Positions 38,393-48,122 of a stretch of 64,000 bases of DNA are shown here, one piece after another (the stretch's first letter is position 1; each line of letters starts with the position of its first letter). The notes beneath the pieces were generated by a model, which worked only from the letters and a program-made list of their open reading frames with translations, was not told the origin of the DNA and ran no database searches. The stretch comes from Falsirhodobacter flavus (GTDB lineage: Bacteria; Pseudomonadota; Alphaproteobacteria; Rhodobacterales; Rhodobacteraceae): assembly GCA_029846755.1 (NCBI GenBank), contig JARWBI010000001.1:806001-870000 (forward strand), written 5' to 3'. The position numbers and the translations under genes were made by a program.

Positions 38393-41349
38393 CAGGCGAT
38401 TTCCGACAGCGCGCGGCGCAGCTTGGCGGCCTCGGCCTCTTGCAGGGCGATGTTCTCGCGTGCTTCCTCGACCACATCCTCGGGGGCGGAGGCGATGAAC
38501 TTGGGATTGCTGAGCCGCCCGCGTAGCCCGTTCATGTCCTTCTCCAGTTTCTCCAGCGTCTTTTGCAGACGCGTCTGTTCGGCGGCGATGTCGATGATGC
38601 CTTCCAGCGGGATGGCGAAGGTCGCCCCTTCGACTGCCACGGTGACGCCCTTCGGCGCAGTGGCGGCGTCGGTTAGCGTCTCGATCCGCGCAAGACGCTT
38701 GATGAGCGCCTCGTTCCGGCCCCATGCCTCGCGTGCGGTCGGGTCCATGTCCAGCGAAAGCACGTCCAGCTTCAGCCCGACTGGAACGCGGACCTGCGCA
38801 CGGGCTGAGCGGACGTCGTCGATGACGCGGATCACCCAGGACATCTCGCGCATCGCGTTGGCATCGCTGTGCGAATGCTCGGGCCAGTCGGTGTGGATCA
38901 GCGGCTTGCTGCGCGCGCCGGTGGTCTGCCAAAGTTCCTCGGTGACGAAGGGCATGATCGGGTGCAGCAGGATCATGCACTGGTCCAGCACCCAGGCCAT
39001 CGTCCGGCGGGTCTCATCCGCATGGTCACCGTCGAACAGGGGCTTGGCGAATTCGACATACCAGTCGCAGACCTTGCCCCAGACAAAAGCGTAAAGCGCG
39101 TTCGCCGCCACATCGAAGCGATAGGTTTCCAGTGCCGCGTTCACCTCGTCCAGCACGGCAGAGGTTTCCGCGATGATCCAGCGGTTCACCGTGGCGCTCG
39201 CCTCGGGCGCGGCGCCCGTCGCGTGGCCTTCCCAGACGCCGTTCATCTCGGCAAAGCGGCAGGCGTTCCACAGTTTCGTGCCGAAGTTGCGATAGCCCGC
39301 GATCCGCGCTGTCGACAGCTTCAGATCGCGCCCCATCGCCGCCATCGCGGTCAGGGTGAAGCGCACAGCGTCGGCGCCATATTCGTCGATCAGCTCCAGC
39401 GGGTCGAGGACGTTGCCCAAGGATTTGGACATCTTCTTGCCCTTCTCGTCCCGGACCAGCGCGTGGACATAGACGGTCTTGAACGGCACCTTTTCCACAA
39501 CGGCCAGCTGCATCATCATCATCCGGGCGACCCAGAAGAAGATGATGTCGAAGCCGGTGACGAGCACGTTGGTCGGAAAATACTTCTGCAGTTCCGGGGT
39601 CGGTTCCGGCCAGCCCAGCGTGCCGATGGGCCAGAGGCCGGACGAGAACCACGTGTCCAGCACATCGGGATCGCGCCAGTAGCTGACGGCGTTGATATCG
39701 GGCGTCTGTTCGGCGGAATCGCCGATGGCCTCGTCACGGCTGGCGGCGGGCACCAGCGCGTATTCGCCGTAATAGTCGCGCATCTGGGCGCGGGCCTCGT
39801 CCTCGGTCGCGGCGCAGAAGGGAACGACTTCGGACCAATCGAAGGGGGCTGCGCCCTCTTCGGATTGCGGCACCTTGCGCGGGCCATACCAGACCGGGAT
39901 CTGGTGACCCCACCACAGCTGGCGGCTGATGCACCACGGCTCGATATTCTCCAGCCAGTGGAAATAGACCTTGGCGTCGCGTTCCGGCAGGATCTGCGTC
40001 TCGCCCGACCGGACGGCGTCCAGCGCGGGGCCGACGATCTTGTCGGTGTCCACGAACCACTGATCGGTCAGCATCGGCTCGATCACCACCTTGGAACGGT
40101 CGCCGAAGGGCTGCATGATCGGTTTCGACTCGACCACCGGGCGGCGTTCCAGGTGTTCGGACCCGGTCTCGGGGTCGATGGATTTCACCAGTTCGGTCAC
40201 CGCCAGCCCGGCGGCGTTGATGTCGGCCACCACGGCGGCGCGAGCCTCGAAGCGATCCATGCCGCGGTATTTCTCGGGGACGAGGTTCAGCGTATCGACC
40301 TCGGCCTCGTTCGTGGGCGAGCCTGCCGCGATCTCTCGCGCGCGCATCACCGTTGCGGCATAGGACAGCCCATCGCTGCGCATCGCGCCCTTGGTGTCCA
40401 TCAGGCGATACATCGGAAGGCCAGCGCGTTTGGCGACCTGATAGTCGTTGAAATCATGCGCGCCGGTGATCTTCACCGCGCCCGAGCCGAAGGTCTTGTC
40501 CGGGTATTCGTCGGTGATGATCGGGATCAGACGGTCGCACAGGGGCAGATGCACCATCTTGCCGACGATGGGGGCGTAACGCTCGTCGCTGGGATGAACC
40601 GCCACCGCGCCATCGCCCAGCATCGTCTCGGGCCGGGTCGTCGCGATAGAGATATAGTCGCGTGTTTCGCGCAGGGTGACGTTGCCGTCCTCGTCCCGCT
40701 CGACATACTCATAGGTCTCGCCCCCCGCGAGGCGATACTTGAAATGCCACATATGGCCGGGGGTCTCGTTGTTCTCGACCTCAAGATCCGAGATGGCGGT
40801 TTCAAAATGGGGGTCCCAGTTCACGAGGCGTTTGCCGCGATAGATGAGGCCCTTGCGATACATCTCGACGAAGACCTTGACCACGGCCTCGGGGAAGTTG
40901 CCGGACATGGTGAAGGCTTCGCGGTCCCAGTCGCAGGTCGCGCCAAGGCGTTTCAGCTGGCCGACGATGGTGCCGCCGGACTTGTCCTTCCACTCCCACA
41001 CCTTTTCAAGGAACGCCTCGCGCCCCAGCTCGCGGCGGCTGGGCTGCTGGGTCTGTGCCAGTTGCCGTTCCACCACCATCTGCGTCGCGATGCCGGCATG
41101 GTCGGTGCCGGGCTGCCACAGCGTGTCGAAACCGCGCATCCGGTGCCAGCGCACGAGGATGTCCTGAAGCGTGTTGTTGAACGCGTGGCCCATATGCAGG
41201 CTGCCCGTCACGTTCGGCGGGGGGATCATGATGCAGAAGGTTTCGTCGCGCGAGGCGTTGGCCCCTGCGCGGAACGCGCCCATCTCCTCCCACATGGCGT
41301 AAAGGCGGGCTTCGGCCTCGGCGGCGTTGAAGGTCTTTTCCATCGGCAT
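38392..41349 (-). CDS. valS: Valyl-tRNA synthetase
   Basis: Class Ia synthetase of 985 residues. The HIGH-type motif HMGH is at residues 52-55, in the [13 protein letters not shown] context specific to ValRS. The CP1 editing domain follows, KMSKS is at 639-643, then the anticodon-binding domain, and a C-terminal coiled-coil arm (about 920-985). Three ATGs lie close together; the middle one (MPMEKTFN) has GGGGA at a suitable distance. The gene is divergent from ornithine decarboxylase. Confidence 0.97.
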   Translation of the reverse strand: MPMEKTFNAAEAEARLYAMWEEMGAFRAGANASRDETFCIMIPPPNVTGSLHMGHAFNNTLQDILVRWHRMRGFDTLWQPGTDHAGIATQMVVERQLAQTQQPSRRELGREAFLEKVWEWKDKSGGTIVGQLKRLGATCDWDREAFTMSGNFPEAVVKVFVEMYRKGLIYRGKRLVNWDPHFETAISDLEVENNETPGHMWHFKYRLAGGETYEYVERDEDGNVTLRETRDYISIATTRPETMLGDGAVAVHPSDERYAPIVGKMVHLPLCDRLIPIITDEYPDKTFGSGAVKITGAHDFNDYQVAKRAGLPMYRLMDTKGAMRSDGLSYAATVMRAREIAAGSPTNEAEVDTLNLVPEKYRGMDRFEARAAVVADINAAGLAVTELVKSIDPETGSEHLERRPVVESKPIMQPFGDRSKVVIEPMLTDQWFVDTDKIVGPALDAVRSGETQILPERDAKVYFHWLENIEPWCISRQLWWGHQIPVWYGPRKVPQSEEGAAPFDWSEVVPFCAATEDEARAQMRDYYGEYALVPAASRDEAIGDSAEQTPDINAVSYWRDPDVLDTWFSSGLWPIGTLGWPEPTPELQKYFPTNVLVTGFDIIFFWVARMMMMQLAVVEKVPFKTVYVHALVRDEKGKKMSKSLGNVLDPLELIDEYGADAVRFTLTAMAAMGRDLKLSTARIAGYRNFGTKLWNACRFAEMNGVWEGHATGAAPEASATVNRWIIAETSAVLDEVNAALETYRFDVAANALYAFVWGKVCDWYVEFAKPLFDGDHADETRRTMAWVLDQCMILLHPIMPFVTEELWQTTGARSKPLIHTDWPEHSHSDANAMREMSWVIRVIDDVRSARAQVRVPVGLKLDVLSLDMDPTAREAWGRNEALIKRLARIETLTDAATAPKGVTVAVEGATFAIPLEGIIDIAAEQTRLQKTLEKLEKDMNGLRGRLSNPKFIASAPEDVVEEARENIALQEAEAAKLRRALSEIA

Positions 41350-41453
41350 CTGTCGCATTCCCCAGTGTTGGTGCAGGGAATACAGGCTGGCGCGGCCAAG
41401 GCCAAGCCCATGGCGTCATGATCCCGAAACCTTCGTGCGATTAGGGTCTTTTC

Positions 41454-41507
41454 AAGGGGCGCGATGTGTCGCATATGCGCCCCCTTCGTTTTTCGGAAAA
41501 GGGCGGC
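41454..41507 (+). promoter_or_regulatory. Candidate attenuator (terminator/antiterminator) in the decarboxylase leader
   Basis: AAGGGG-CGC (41454-41462) can pair with GCG-C-CCCCTT (41477-41486), giving a hairpin followed by TTTTT (41489-41493), an intrinsic-terminator shape. The same GCCCCCTT arm can instead pair with AAGGG-C-GGC (41499-41507), an antiterminator-like alternative. It ends about 85 nt before the start codon. Alphaproteobacterial ornithine decarboxylase genes are known to carry a conserved leader named speF; identity with that family was not tested. Confidence 0.5.
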
Positions 41508-41562
41508 TCATACGCACCTGTCCTCCTCCTTGAAAACCGCGCGGGGAACCTGTCCGGGCCCC

Positions 41563-41592
41563 CGGCGTCTTGTTGGCAGAAAGGAAACGCCG
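41563..41592 (+). promoter_or_regulatory. Hairpin enclosing the decarboxylase ribosome binding site
   Basis: CGGCGT (41563-41568) pairs perfectly with ACGCCG (41587-41592), which ends one base before the ATG. The loop holds the ribosome binding site AAGGA (41581-41585). An upstream CGGGG (41542-41546) can pair with CCCCG (41560-41564) and would compete with this stem. Confidence 0.5.
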
Positions 41593-42738
41593 ATGGGACT
41601 TTCCAAGACGATCTGGACCCGACCAGCCGAATACCTGCGCACGATGCAGCCCGAAGCGCCGGTGCTGTTCTTTTCGCCGTCGCTGCTGCAATCGGTGGCG
41701 CGGCGGTTCATCGACGGATTTCCGGGCATGGTCACCTATGCCGTGAAGGCCAACCCCGAGGAGGTGGTGATCGAGAACCTCGCCGCCGCCGGGATCCGCG
41801 GCTACGACGTCTCCTCTCCGGCCGAGATGCGGCTGGTGCGCCGGGTCGATCCGGACGCGGCGATGCACTACAACAACCCCGTCCGGTCGCGCGCCGAAAT
41901 CCGTGCGGCGGTCGAACTGGGGGTCAAGAGCTATTCCGTCGATTCGGCCAGCGAGCTTGCGAAGTTGATGGAGCTTGTTCCGCCCGAGGGATGCGAGGTT
42001 TCCGTGCGCTTCAAGCTGCCGGTGGCGGGCGCGGCCTATAACGCCGGAGCCAAGTTCGGCGCGACGGTGGAGCTTGCGACCGATCTTCTGGCCGAGGCGG
42101 CGCGGGCAGGGTTCATCCCGTCGCTCGCCTTCCATCCCGGCACGCAATGCACCGATCCCGGCGCATGGGACCCCTATATCCGCACGGCGGCCAGCATTGC
42201 CAAGAACGCGGGCGTGACGATCGCGCGGCTGAACGTGGGTGGCGGTTTTCCGAACCACCGCCTGAACGGCGTGACGCCCGAGCTTGAGGCGATCTTCGAC
42301 CGCATTGCCGATGTGACCGAGGAAGCCTTCGGCAGCAGCGACCCCGATCTGGTCTGCGAGCCGGGGCGGGGCATCTGCGGCGACGCCTTCACGCTGGCTT
42401 CGCGGGTGAAGGCCGTGCGCGACGGGCAGCATGTGTTCCTGAACGATGGCATCTATGGATCGCTGACGGAATTGCCGCTGATCGGGGTGATCGACCGGGT
42501 GGAGGTGCTGTCCCCCGATGGAACGCTGCGACAGGGCGAGAAATCCGAACGCATCCTGTTCGGCCCGACCTGCGATTCCGTGGATCGCATCCCGGGCGAG
42601 ATGAAGCTGGTCCGGGAGGTGGAGGAGGGCGATTATGTCGTGTTCCAGGGGATGGGCGCCTATTCCTCGGTCACCAACACCCGCTTCAATGGCTTTGGCG
42701 AGTTGTCTCTGGCCACGGTGCTGAGCCTGAAACTCTAG
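41593..42738 (+). CDS. odc: Ornithine/lysine decarboxylase (fold-type III, eukaryotic-like)
   Basis: PLP enzyme of 381 residues that makes putrescine from ornithine (and possibly cadaverine from lysine). The PLP lysine K52 is in [16 protein letters not shown] and EPGRGI bind phosphate, and C327 in FGPTCDSVD is the active-site cysteine donated across the dimer. The start MGLSKTIW follows AAGGA. An in-frame ATG at 41464 would extend the protein through the structured leader and is rejected. Transcription is probably controlled through that leader. Confidence 0.92.
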   Translation: MGLSKTIWTRPAEYLRTMQPEAPVLFFSPSLLQSVARRFIDGFPGMVTYAVKANPEEVVIENLAAAGIRGYDVSSPAEMRLVRRVDPDAAMHYNNPVRSRAEIRAAVELGVKSYSVDSASELAKLMELVPPEGCEVSVRFKLPVAGAAYNAGAKFGATVELATDLLAEAARAGFIPSLAFHPGTQCTDPGAWDPYIRTAASIAKNAGVTIARLNVGGGFPNHRLNGVTPELEAIFDRIADVTEEAFGSSDPDLVCEPGRGICGDAFTLASRVKAVRDGQHVFLNDGIYGSLTELPLIGVIDRVEVLSPDGTLRQGEKSERILFGPTCDSVDRIPGEMKLVREVEEGDYVVFQGMGAYSSVTNTRFNGFGELSLATVLSLKL

Positions 42739-42796
42739 GCTTCCATTGACCCTGCGCGCCGCCTCTGGCATCCCGGGGGCGACAGACAGGACGTGT

Positions 42797-44533
42797 ATGA
42801 TGAACCTCTTTTCCGAACTCCGCACCCTTGTGACCGAGGCGATAGCCGCGATGCAGGCGGCGGGCGAACTGCCCGAGGGGCTCGACCTGGCCGCCGTTGC
42901 GGTGGAGCCGCCGCGCGATGCGGCCCATGGCGACATGGCGACCAATGCCGCGATGGTGCTGGCCAAGCCCGCCGGAAAGCAGCCGCGCCAGATCGCCGAA
43001 GGGCTGGCTGCCCGCCTGTCCGCCGATCCGCGCATCACGGCGGTCGAGGTGGCGGGGCCGGGATTCCTGAATCTGCGGCTGGACAAGGCGCTGTGGCAGC
43101 GGCTGGTCGCGGCGGTCCTGTCGCAAGGCGGCGATTACGGGCGCAGCGCCATCGGCGCGGGCACCAGGGTGAACATCGAATTCGTCTCGGCCAACCCGAC
43201 CGGGCCGATGCATGTGGGCCATACGCGCGGTGCGGTGGTCGGCGATGCGCTGGCGCGGCTGCTGGCCTTTGCCGGCTGGAACGTGACGCGCGAATATTAC
43301 ATCAACGACGGCGGTGCGCAGGTCGATGTGCTGGCGCGGTCCGCATACGAGCGTTACCGCGAGGCGAACGGGCTGGAGCCTGCGATTGCCGAGGGGCTTT
43401 ACCCGGGCGACTACCTGATCCCGGTGGGCGAAGCGCTGAAGGAAACCTACGGCACCGCGCTTCTGGACAAGCCCGAAAGCGAATGGCTGGTCACAATCCG
43501 CGATTTCGCCGTGCGGCGGATGATGGCGATGATCCGCGAGGATCTGGCCGCGCTGAACGTCAAGATGGACGTCTATTCGTCGGAAAAGGCGCTCTATGGC
43601 ACCGGCAAGATCGAGGCGGCGCTGGAGCGGCTGCGCGGTCTGGACCTGATCTATGAGGGCGTGCTGGAGCCGCCGAAGGGCAAGACCCCCGAGGATTGGG
43701 AACCGCGCGAGCAGACGCTGTTCCGGTCCACCGCGCATGGCGACGACGTGGACCGCCCGGTGATGAAATCCGACGGCGCCTGGACCTATTTCGCGCCCGA
43801 CATCGCCTATCACTTCGACAAGGTGGAACGCGGCTTTGATGAGCTGATCGACATCTTCGGGGCCGATCACGGCGGATACGTCAAACGGATGAAGGCGGCG
43901 GTCGCCGCGCTTTCGGGCGGGCGCGTGCCGCTGGACATCAAGCTGATCCAGCTGGTCAAGCTGTGGAAGAATGGCGAGCCGTTCAAGATGTCCAAGCGGG
44001 CGGGGACCTTCGTAACCCTGCGCGATGTGGTCGAACAGGTGGGCGCGGATGTGACCCGTTTCGTCATGCTGACCCGCAAGAACGACGCGGCACTGGATTT
44101 CGACTTCGACAAGGTGCTGGAGCAGTCGAAGGACAACCCGGTCTTCTATGTCCAGTATGCGAACGCCCGGATCAATTCCGTTCTGCGCAAGGCCACGGTC
44201 GATGTGGACGATCTGACGTTGGCTGGGGCCGATCTGTCGCTGCTGGACCACGATGCCGAGATCACGCTGGCCAAAAAGCTGGCCGAATGGCCGCGTCTGG
44301 TGGAGATCGCCGCCCGCAACAACGAGCCGCACCGCATCGCCTTCTACCTATATGAGCTTGCATCGGACTTCCACGGGCTATGGAACCGCGGCAATGACGA
44401 GCCTTCGCTGCGCTTCGTGCAGGAGGATGCGGGCATCACCCAAGCAAAAATCGGCCTCGCAAGGGCCACGGGCGTTGTGATTTCCAACGGTTTGGGTATC
44501 TTGGGCGTCACACCGGTCGAGGAAATGCGCTGA
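42797..44533 (+). CDS. argS: Arginyl-tRNA synthetase
   Basis: Class I synthetase of 578 residues. The N-terminal Add-1 tRNA-binding domain (about 1-110) precedes the catalytic domain with HVGH at 139-142 and a KMSK-type motif at 397-400 (KMSKR), followed by a helical DALR anticodon-binding domain. Two adjacent ATGs (42797, 42800) are both possible starts. It heads argS-SPOR-nagZ-scpA-scpB; 63 bp, including a small GGCGG/CCGCC repeat, separate it from the next gene. Confidence 0.97.
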   Translation: MMNLFSELRTLVTEAIAAMQAAGELPEGLDLAAVAVEPPRDAAHGDMATNAAMVLAKPAGKQPRQIAEGLAARLSADPRITAVEVAGPGFLNLRLDKALWQRLVAAVLSQGGDYGRSAIGAGTRVNIEFVSANPTGPMHVGHTRGAVVGDALARLLAFAGWNVTREYYINDGGAQVDVLARSAYERYREANGLEPAIAEGLYPGDYLIPVGEALKETYGTALLDKPESEWLVTIRDFAVRRMMAMIREDLAALNVKMDVYSSEKALYGTGKIEAALERLRGLDLIYEGVLEPPKGKTPEDWEPREQTLFRSTAHGDDVDRPVMKSDGAWTYFAPDIAYHFDKVERGFDELIDIFGADHGGYVKRMKAAVAALSGGRVPLDIKLIQLVKLWKNGEPFKMSKRAGTFVTLRDVVEQVGADVTRFVMLTRKNDAALDFDFDKVLEQSKDNPVFYVQYANARINSVLRKATVDVDDLTLAGADLSLLDHDAEITLAKKLAEWPRLVEIAARNNEPHRIAFYLYELASDFHGLWNRGNDEPSLRFVQEDAGITQAKIGLARATGVVISNGLGILGVTPVEEMR

Positions 44534-44596
44534 TAAAAGCCACCCACCGGGACGGAGCAGGCAAGGCGGATCAACCGCCGCATTGGGGCAGTGGGC

Positions 44597-45559
44597 ATGG
44601 CCGAGATTGACTATGACGATTTCGATGGCGCGGAATACGCGCCCGCAAGGCCGCTGCGCGTCCAGCGCATCATCAACATCGCAGGGGCCGTATCCTCGGT
44701 CGCGATGGTGGTGGGGCTTGGCATCTGGGGCTATCAGGTTGCCGTTCGCGACGTGACCGGCATCCCGGTGGTCCGCGCGCTGGAGGGCCCGATGCGGATC
44801 GCTCCCGAAGATCCGGGCGGCGAGATTGCCGCGCACCAAGGTCTGGCTGTGAACGCCATCGCTGCCGTAGGCACTGCGCTGCCGGGGGCCGAGGAGATCA
44901 CGCTTGCCCCCCGCGCCGCGCAGCTTGACATGGCCGACGGGCCGGGACTGGAGGGAATCGAACCCGACGCCGCCATCATGCAGGCCGTGGCCGAGGCGAA
45001 CGGGACCGGCAGCGTGGCGATGCCTGCGCGTCTGCCCGCGCCCCCCACCGAACCCGCGCGCGAGGATGTGGAGCAGACCGGCGCCGCTTCGGTGGATGGA
45101 GAGCCGATCGACGGGCTGGTCATCGCGGCCCCGGTGATCGACCCGACGCTGATCCCGCCAGAGCTCAAGGATGAAGACATCCCGCCTGCGCCCGCAGGGG
45201 CAGTGACGCGCTCTCCGCGCCCGCCATCGCGGCCCGGCGGCGTGCAGATGGCGGCAGCGACCCCGGCGGCAGCCCCCGCGCGCGAGGTTGCTTCGACCGC
45301 GCTGAAATCCGGCGAACGGCTCGTGCAGCTTGGCGCCTTCGACAACGAAGAACAGGCGCGCCGTGAATGGGACCGCCTGACCGCCCAGTTCGGCAATCTG
45401 CTCAGCGAGAAGGGCCGCGTCGTCCAGCAGGCGCAAAGCGGGGGTCGGACATTCTATCGCCTGCGCGCCAACGGCTTTGCGGACGAGGCTGACGCGCGGC
45501 GTTTCTGTTCGGCGCTGCTGGCAGAAAACGCTGCCTGCATTCCCGTCGCCAACCGATGA
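44597..45559 (+). CDS. SPOR-domain, single-span membrane protein
   Basis: A 320-residue protein: a short acidic cytoplasmic N-terminus, one membrane helix at about residues 29-50, a Pro/Ala-rich periplasmic linker, and a C-terminal SPOR domain (about 235-315: RLVQLGAFDNEEQARREW..., GGRTFYRLRANGF). SPOR domains bind denuded glycan strands at the septum, so a cell-division or wall role is likely. The stop overlaps the nagZ start as ATGA. The ATG was preferred to a GTG 6 nt upstream. Confidence 0.9.
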   Translation: MAEIDYDDFDGAEYAPARPLRVQRIINIAGAVSSVAMVVGLGIWGYQVAVRDVTGIPVVRALEGPMRIAPEDPGGEIAAHQGLAVNAIAAVGTALPGAEEITLAPRAAQLDMADGPGLEGIEPDAAIMQAVAEANGTGSVAMPARLPAPPTEPAREDVEQTGAASVDGEPIDGLVIAAPVIDPTLIPPELKDEDIPPAPAGAVTRSPRPPSRPGGVQMAAATPAAAPAREVASTALKSGERLVQLGAFDNEEQARREWDRLTAQFGNLLSEKGRVVQQAQSGGRTFYRLRANGFADEADARRFCSALLAENAACIPVANR

Positions 45560-46539
45560 CCCACGGCGCGGCGATCTTCGGCTGCGACGGGCTGACGCTC
45601 GGCGCGGACGAGCTGGCATTCTTCCGCGCGGCGGACCCTTTCGGCTTCATCCTGTTCGGTCGGAACATCGACGCCCCGGATCAGGTCCGCGCCCTTTGCG
45701 ATGCCCTGCGCGACGCCGTGGGACGCGATGCGCCGATCCTGATCGATCAGGAGGGCGGGCGCGTGCAGCGGTTGCGTGGCCCCCATTGGCGCGAATGGCA
45801 GCCGCCGCTGGACATGATCTCGCGCGATTCCGTTGCGGCGATGCGGCTGCGCTCGCGCATCATCGCCGCCGAACTGCGCGGGGTGGGGATCGACGCAAAC
45901 TGTGCCCCGGTGGCGGATATCGCGGGCGATGCGACCCATCCGTTCCTGCGCAACCGCTGCTATGGCACCGACGCTGCCACCGTGACCGCTCTGGCGCGGG
46001 CGGCAGCAGAGGGGCATCTGGAGCAGGGCGTTCTGCCCGTCATCAAGCATATGCCCGGCCATGGTCGTGCCACGGCGGATTCGCACAAAGACCTGCCGAC
46101 CGTCACCGCCGATGCCGACGATCTGCGCCAAACCGATTTCGCGCCATTCCGCGCGCTGAACCACCTGCCCATGGCGATGACGGCGCATATCGTCTTCCGC
46201 GCTTTCGATGACCGCCCCGCGACCTGCTCGCCGAAGATGATCCGCCTGATCCGCGAGGAGATCGGCTTCGACGGTCTGCTGATGACAGACGACATCTCGA
46301 TGGAGGCGCTGGCGGGCACGATTCCGGAACGGACGGCTGCGGCGCTTGCGGCGGGCTGCGACGTGGTGCTGCATTGCAACGGCGATCTGGCGGAACGCAC
46401 CGCCGTGGCGGATGCCGCCGGGCGCATGGGCGCAGATGCCACGCGCCGGGCCAAGGCCGCGCTGGCGATGCGCCATACCCCCGAAAGCGTTGACATGGCG
46501 GCGCTGGATGCCGAACTATCAGGCCTTGTGATCGGATAG
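45556..46539 (+). CDS. nagZ: Beta-N-acetylhexosaminidase NagZ (GH3)
   Basis: Cytoplasmic enzyme of peptidoglycan recycling that removes GlcNAc from GlcNAc-anhydroMurNAc muropeptides. The 327 residues contain the signature KHMPGHGRA at 164-172, with the catalytic histidine loop just after, and the nucleophile aspartate in MTDDISMEAL (D245/D246). It is translationally coupled to the SPOR gene and lies 3 nt upstream of scpA. Confidence 0.95.
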   Translation: MTHGAAIFGCDGLTLGADELAFFRAADPFGFILFGRNIDAPDQVRALCDALRDAVGRDAPILIDQEGGRVQRLRGPHWREWQPPLDMISRDSVAAMRLRSRIIAAELRGVGIDANCAPVADIAGDATHPFLRNRCYGTDAATVTALARAAAEGHLEQGVLPVIKHMPGHGRATADSHKDLPTVTADADDLRQTDFAPFRALNHLPMAMTAHIVFRAFDDRPATCSPKMIRLIREEIGFDGLLMTDDISMEALAGTIPERTAAALAAGCDVVLHCNGDLAERTAVADAAGRMGADATRRAKAALAMRHTPESVDMAALDAELSGLVIG

Positions 46540-46542
46540 GCG

Positions 46543-47307
46543 ATGGTGGATGCTGCTGAGGTCGCAGAGCGCCTTGAGGCTGAGGCGCTGATCGTGGATG
46601 TCCGGGGCTTCGAGGGGCCGCTGGACCTTCTTCTATCGCTCTCGCGCACCCAAAAGGTCGATCTGCGGCAGATTTCCGTGCTGGCACTGGCCGAGCAATA
46701 CCTGCGCTTCGTCGAGGAGGCGAAGGCGCTGCGGATCGAGCTTGCGGCGGATTATCTGGTGATGGCGGCCTGGCTTGCCTATCTCAAATCGCGGCTGCTG
46801 CTGCCGCCCGACCCGACCGAGGAAGGCCCGAGCGCCGAGGATATGGCGGCGCATCTGGCATTCCAGCTTGAACGTCTGTCAGCGATGCGCGAGGCTGGGG
46901 CGGTCCTGATGGCACGCGACCAGCTGGGGCGCGATTTCTTTGCGCGCGGTCTGCCCGAGGCCGTGACACGGAACCGCCGCATCACATATTCCGCAAGCCT
47001 GCTGGACCTGATGCGCGCCTATGCCCGCATCCGCACCAAGGACGAATTCCGCCCCTTCGTCATGGACCGCGACCACGTCTTCACGATGGAGCAGGCATTG
47101 GACCGGATGCGGGGTTTCCTTGGGACGCTGGTCGAATGGTCGGACCTGACCGAATGGCTGCCCGAGGGGTGGGACGGGCATCCCATGCGCCGCCGTTCCT
47201 CGACGGCTGCCCATTTCGCGGCGATGCTAGAGATGGCGAAACGCGGGCAGATCGAGCTGCGGCAAGGGGACACCTTCGCCCCCATCCAGATCCGGAGGCG
47301 GGCATGA
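46543..47307 (+). CDS. scpA: Segregation and condensation protein ScpA (kleisin)
   Basis: Kleisin subunit that bridges the SMC dimer in chromosome condensation, 254 residues. The N-terminal helical domain begins with GFEGPLDLLLSL, the ScpA hallmark, and the middle has DYLVMAAWLAYLKSRLLLP. The winged-helix C-terminus has GTLVEWSDLTEWLP. The stop overlaps the scpB start by 4 bp. Confidence 0.95.
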   Translation: MVDAAEVAERLEAEALIVDVRGFEGPLDLLLSLSRTQKVDLRQISVLALAEQYLRFVEEAKALRIELAADYLVMAAWLAYLKSRLLLPPDPTEEGPSAEDMAAHLAFQLERLSAMREAGAVLMARDQLGRDFFARGLPEAVTRNRRITYSASLLDLMRAYARIRTKDEFRPFVMDRDHVFTMEQALDRMRGFLGTLVEWSDLTEWLPEGWDGHPMRRRSSTAAHFAAMLEMAKRGQIELRQGDTFAPIQIRRRA

Positions 47308-47924
47308 GCCTTTTCGCCCCGCCCCCCATGCCCGAGCAGGAGCGCATGGTCGAGGCGATCCTGTTCGCCGCGGCCGAGCCTGTGACAATTGCCGAGCTTG
47401 CCTCGCGGATGCCGCATGGCTGCGATCCCGCCGAGGCGCTGGCCCATCTGCGCCGCAGATACGAAGGGCGGGGCGTCGCGCTTTTGCGGATCGGCGACAG
47501 TTATGCTTTCCGCACCGCGCCCGACCTGTCGTATCTGATGCAGCGCGACGTGGTCGAGACGCGCAAGCTGTCCCGCGCCGCGATCGAGACGCTGGCCATC
47601 GTCGCCTATCACCAGCCCGTCACGCGGGCCGAGATCGAGGAGATTCGCGGCGTCGCCGTCAGCCGCGGCACCGTGGATCAGCTGTTGGAGCTTGACTGGA
47701 TTCGGCTGGGCCGACGCCGTATGACACCTGGCCGCCCAGTGACCTTCGTGGTGACCGAGCAGTTCCTTGACCATTTCGGGCTGGAATCCGCGCGCGATCT
47801 GCCGGGGCTGAAGGAACTTCGCGAAGCGGGGCTGCTTGACAACAGGCCCCCGCCGGGGGGCAATGCAGCAGAGCCTGACGAGGATGAGAGCCCGTCGGGG
47901 CAAAGCGAACTTTTCGAGGATTGA
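47304..47924 (+). CDS. scpB: Segregation and condensation protein ScpB
   Basis: Binds ScpA in the SMC-ScpAB condensin, 206 residues. Two winged-helix domains are visible: about 14-90, with VEAILFAAAEPVTIAEL, and about 95-175, with SRAAIETLAIVAYHQPVTRAEIE and RGVAVSRGTVDQL. An acidic tail follows. The ATG lies 6 nt after GGAGG. Confidence 0.95.
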   Translation: MSLFAPPPMPEQERMVEAILFAAAEPVTIAELASRMPHGCDPAEALAHLRRRYEGRGVALLRIGDSYAFRTAPDLSYLMQRDVVETRKLSRAAIETLAIVAYHQPVTRAEIEEIRGVAVSRGTVDQLLELDWIRLGRRRMTPGRPVTFVVTEQFLDHFGLESARDLPGLKELREAGLLDNRPPPGGNAAEPDEDESPSGQSELFED

Positions 47925-47927
47925 GTG

Positions 47928-48122
47928 ATGAAGATGAATGGCATCCTGCGCAAGCTGGTCATGATGGCGCTGCCGTTTCTGATCAAGAAGGGCACCGATT
48001 ACGTCGCAAAGCGCGGCACGACGACAACCACGGCGGCGGGCAGCAAGCAGCTTCAGACCTCCGCCCGCGCCACTGCGAAGCGCGCACGGCAGGCGGCGAA
48101 GGTCACGCGCAAGATGCGCTAG
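47928..48122 (+). CDS. Small basic hypothetical protein downstream of scpB
   Basis: A 64-residue protein that begins 3 nt after the scpB stop. The ATG is preceded by GAGGA, and an in-frame GTG sits one codon earlier. A hydrophobic, amphipathic N-terminal helix (about 4-20) is followed by a Thr-rich turn and a strongly basic Ala/Lys/Arg C-terminus (SARATAKRARQAAKVTRKMR). I do not recognise a family. The composition suits DNA or membrane-surface binding. Its TAG shares CTAG with the convergent deaminase stop. Confidence 0.7.
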   Translation: MKMNGILRKLVMMALPFLIKKGTDYVAKRGTTTTTAAGSKQLQTSARATAKRARQAAKVTRKMR

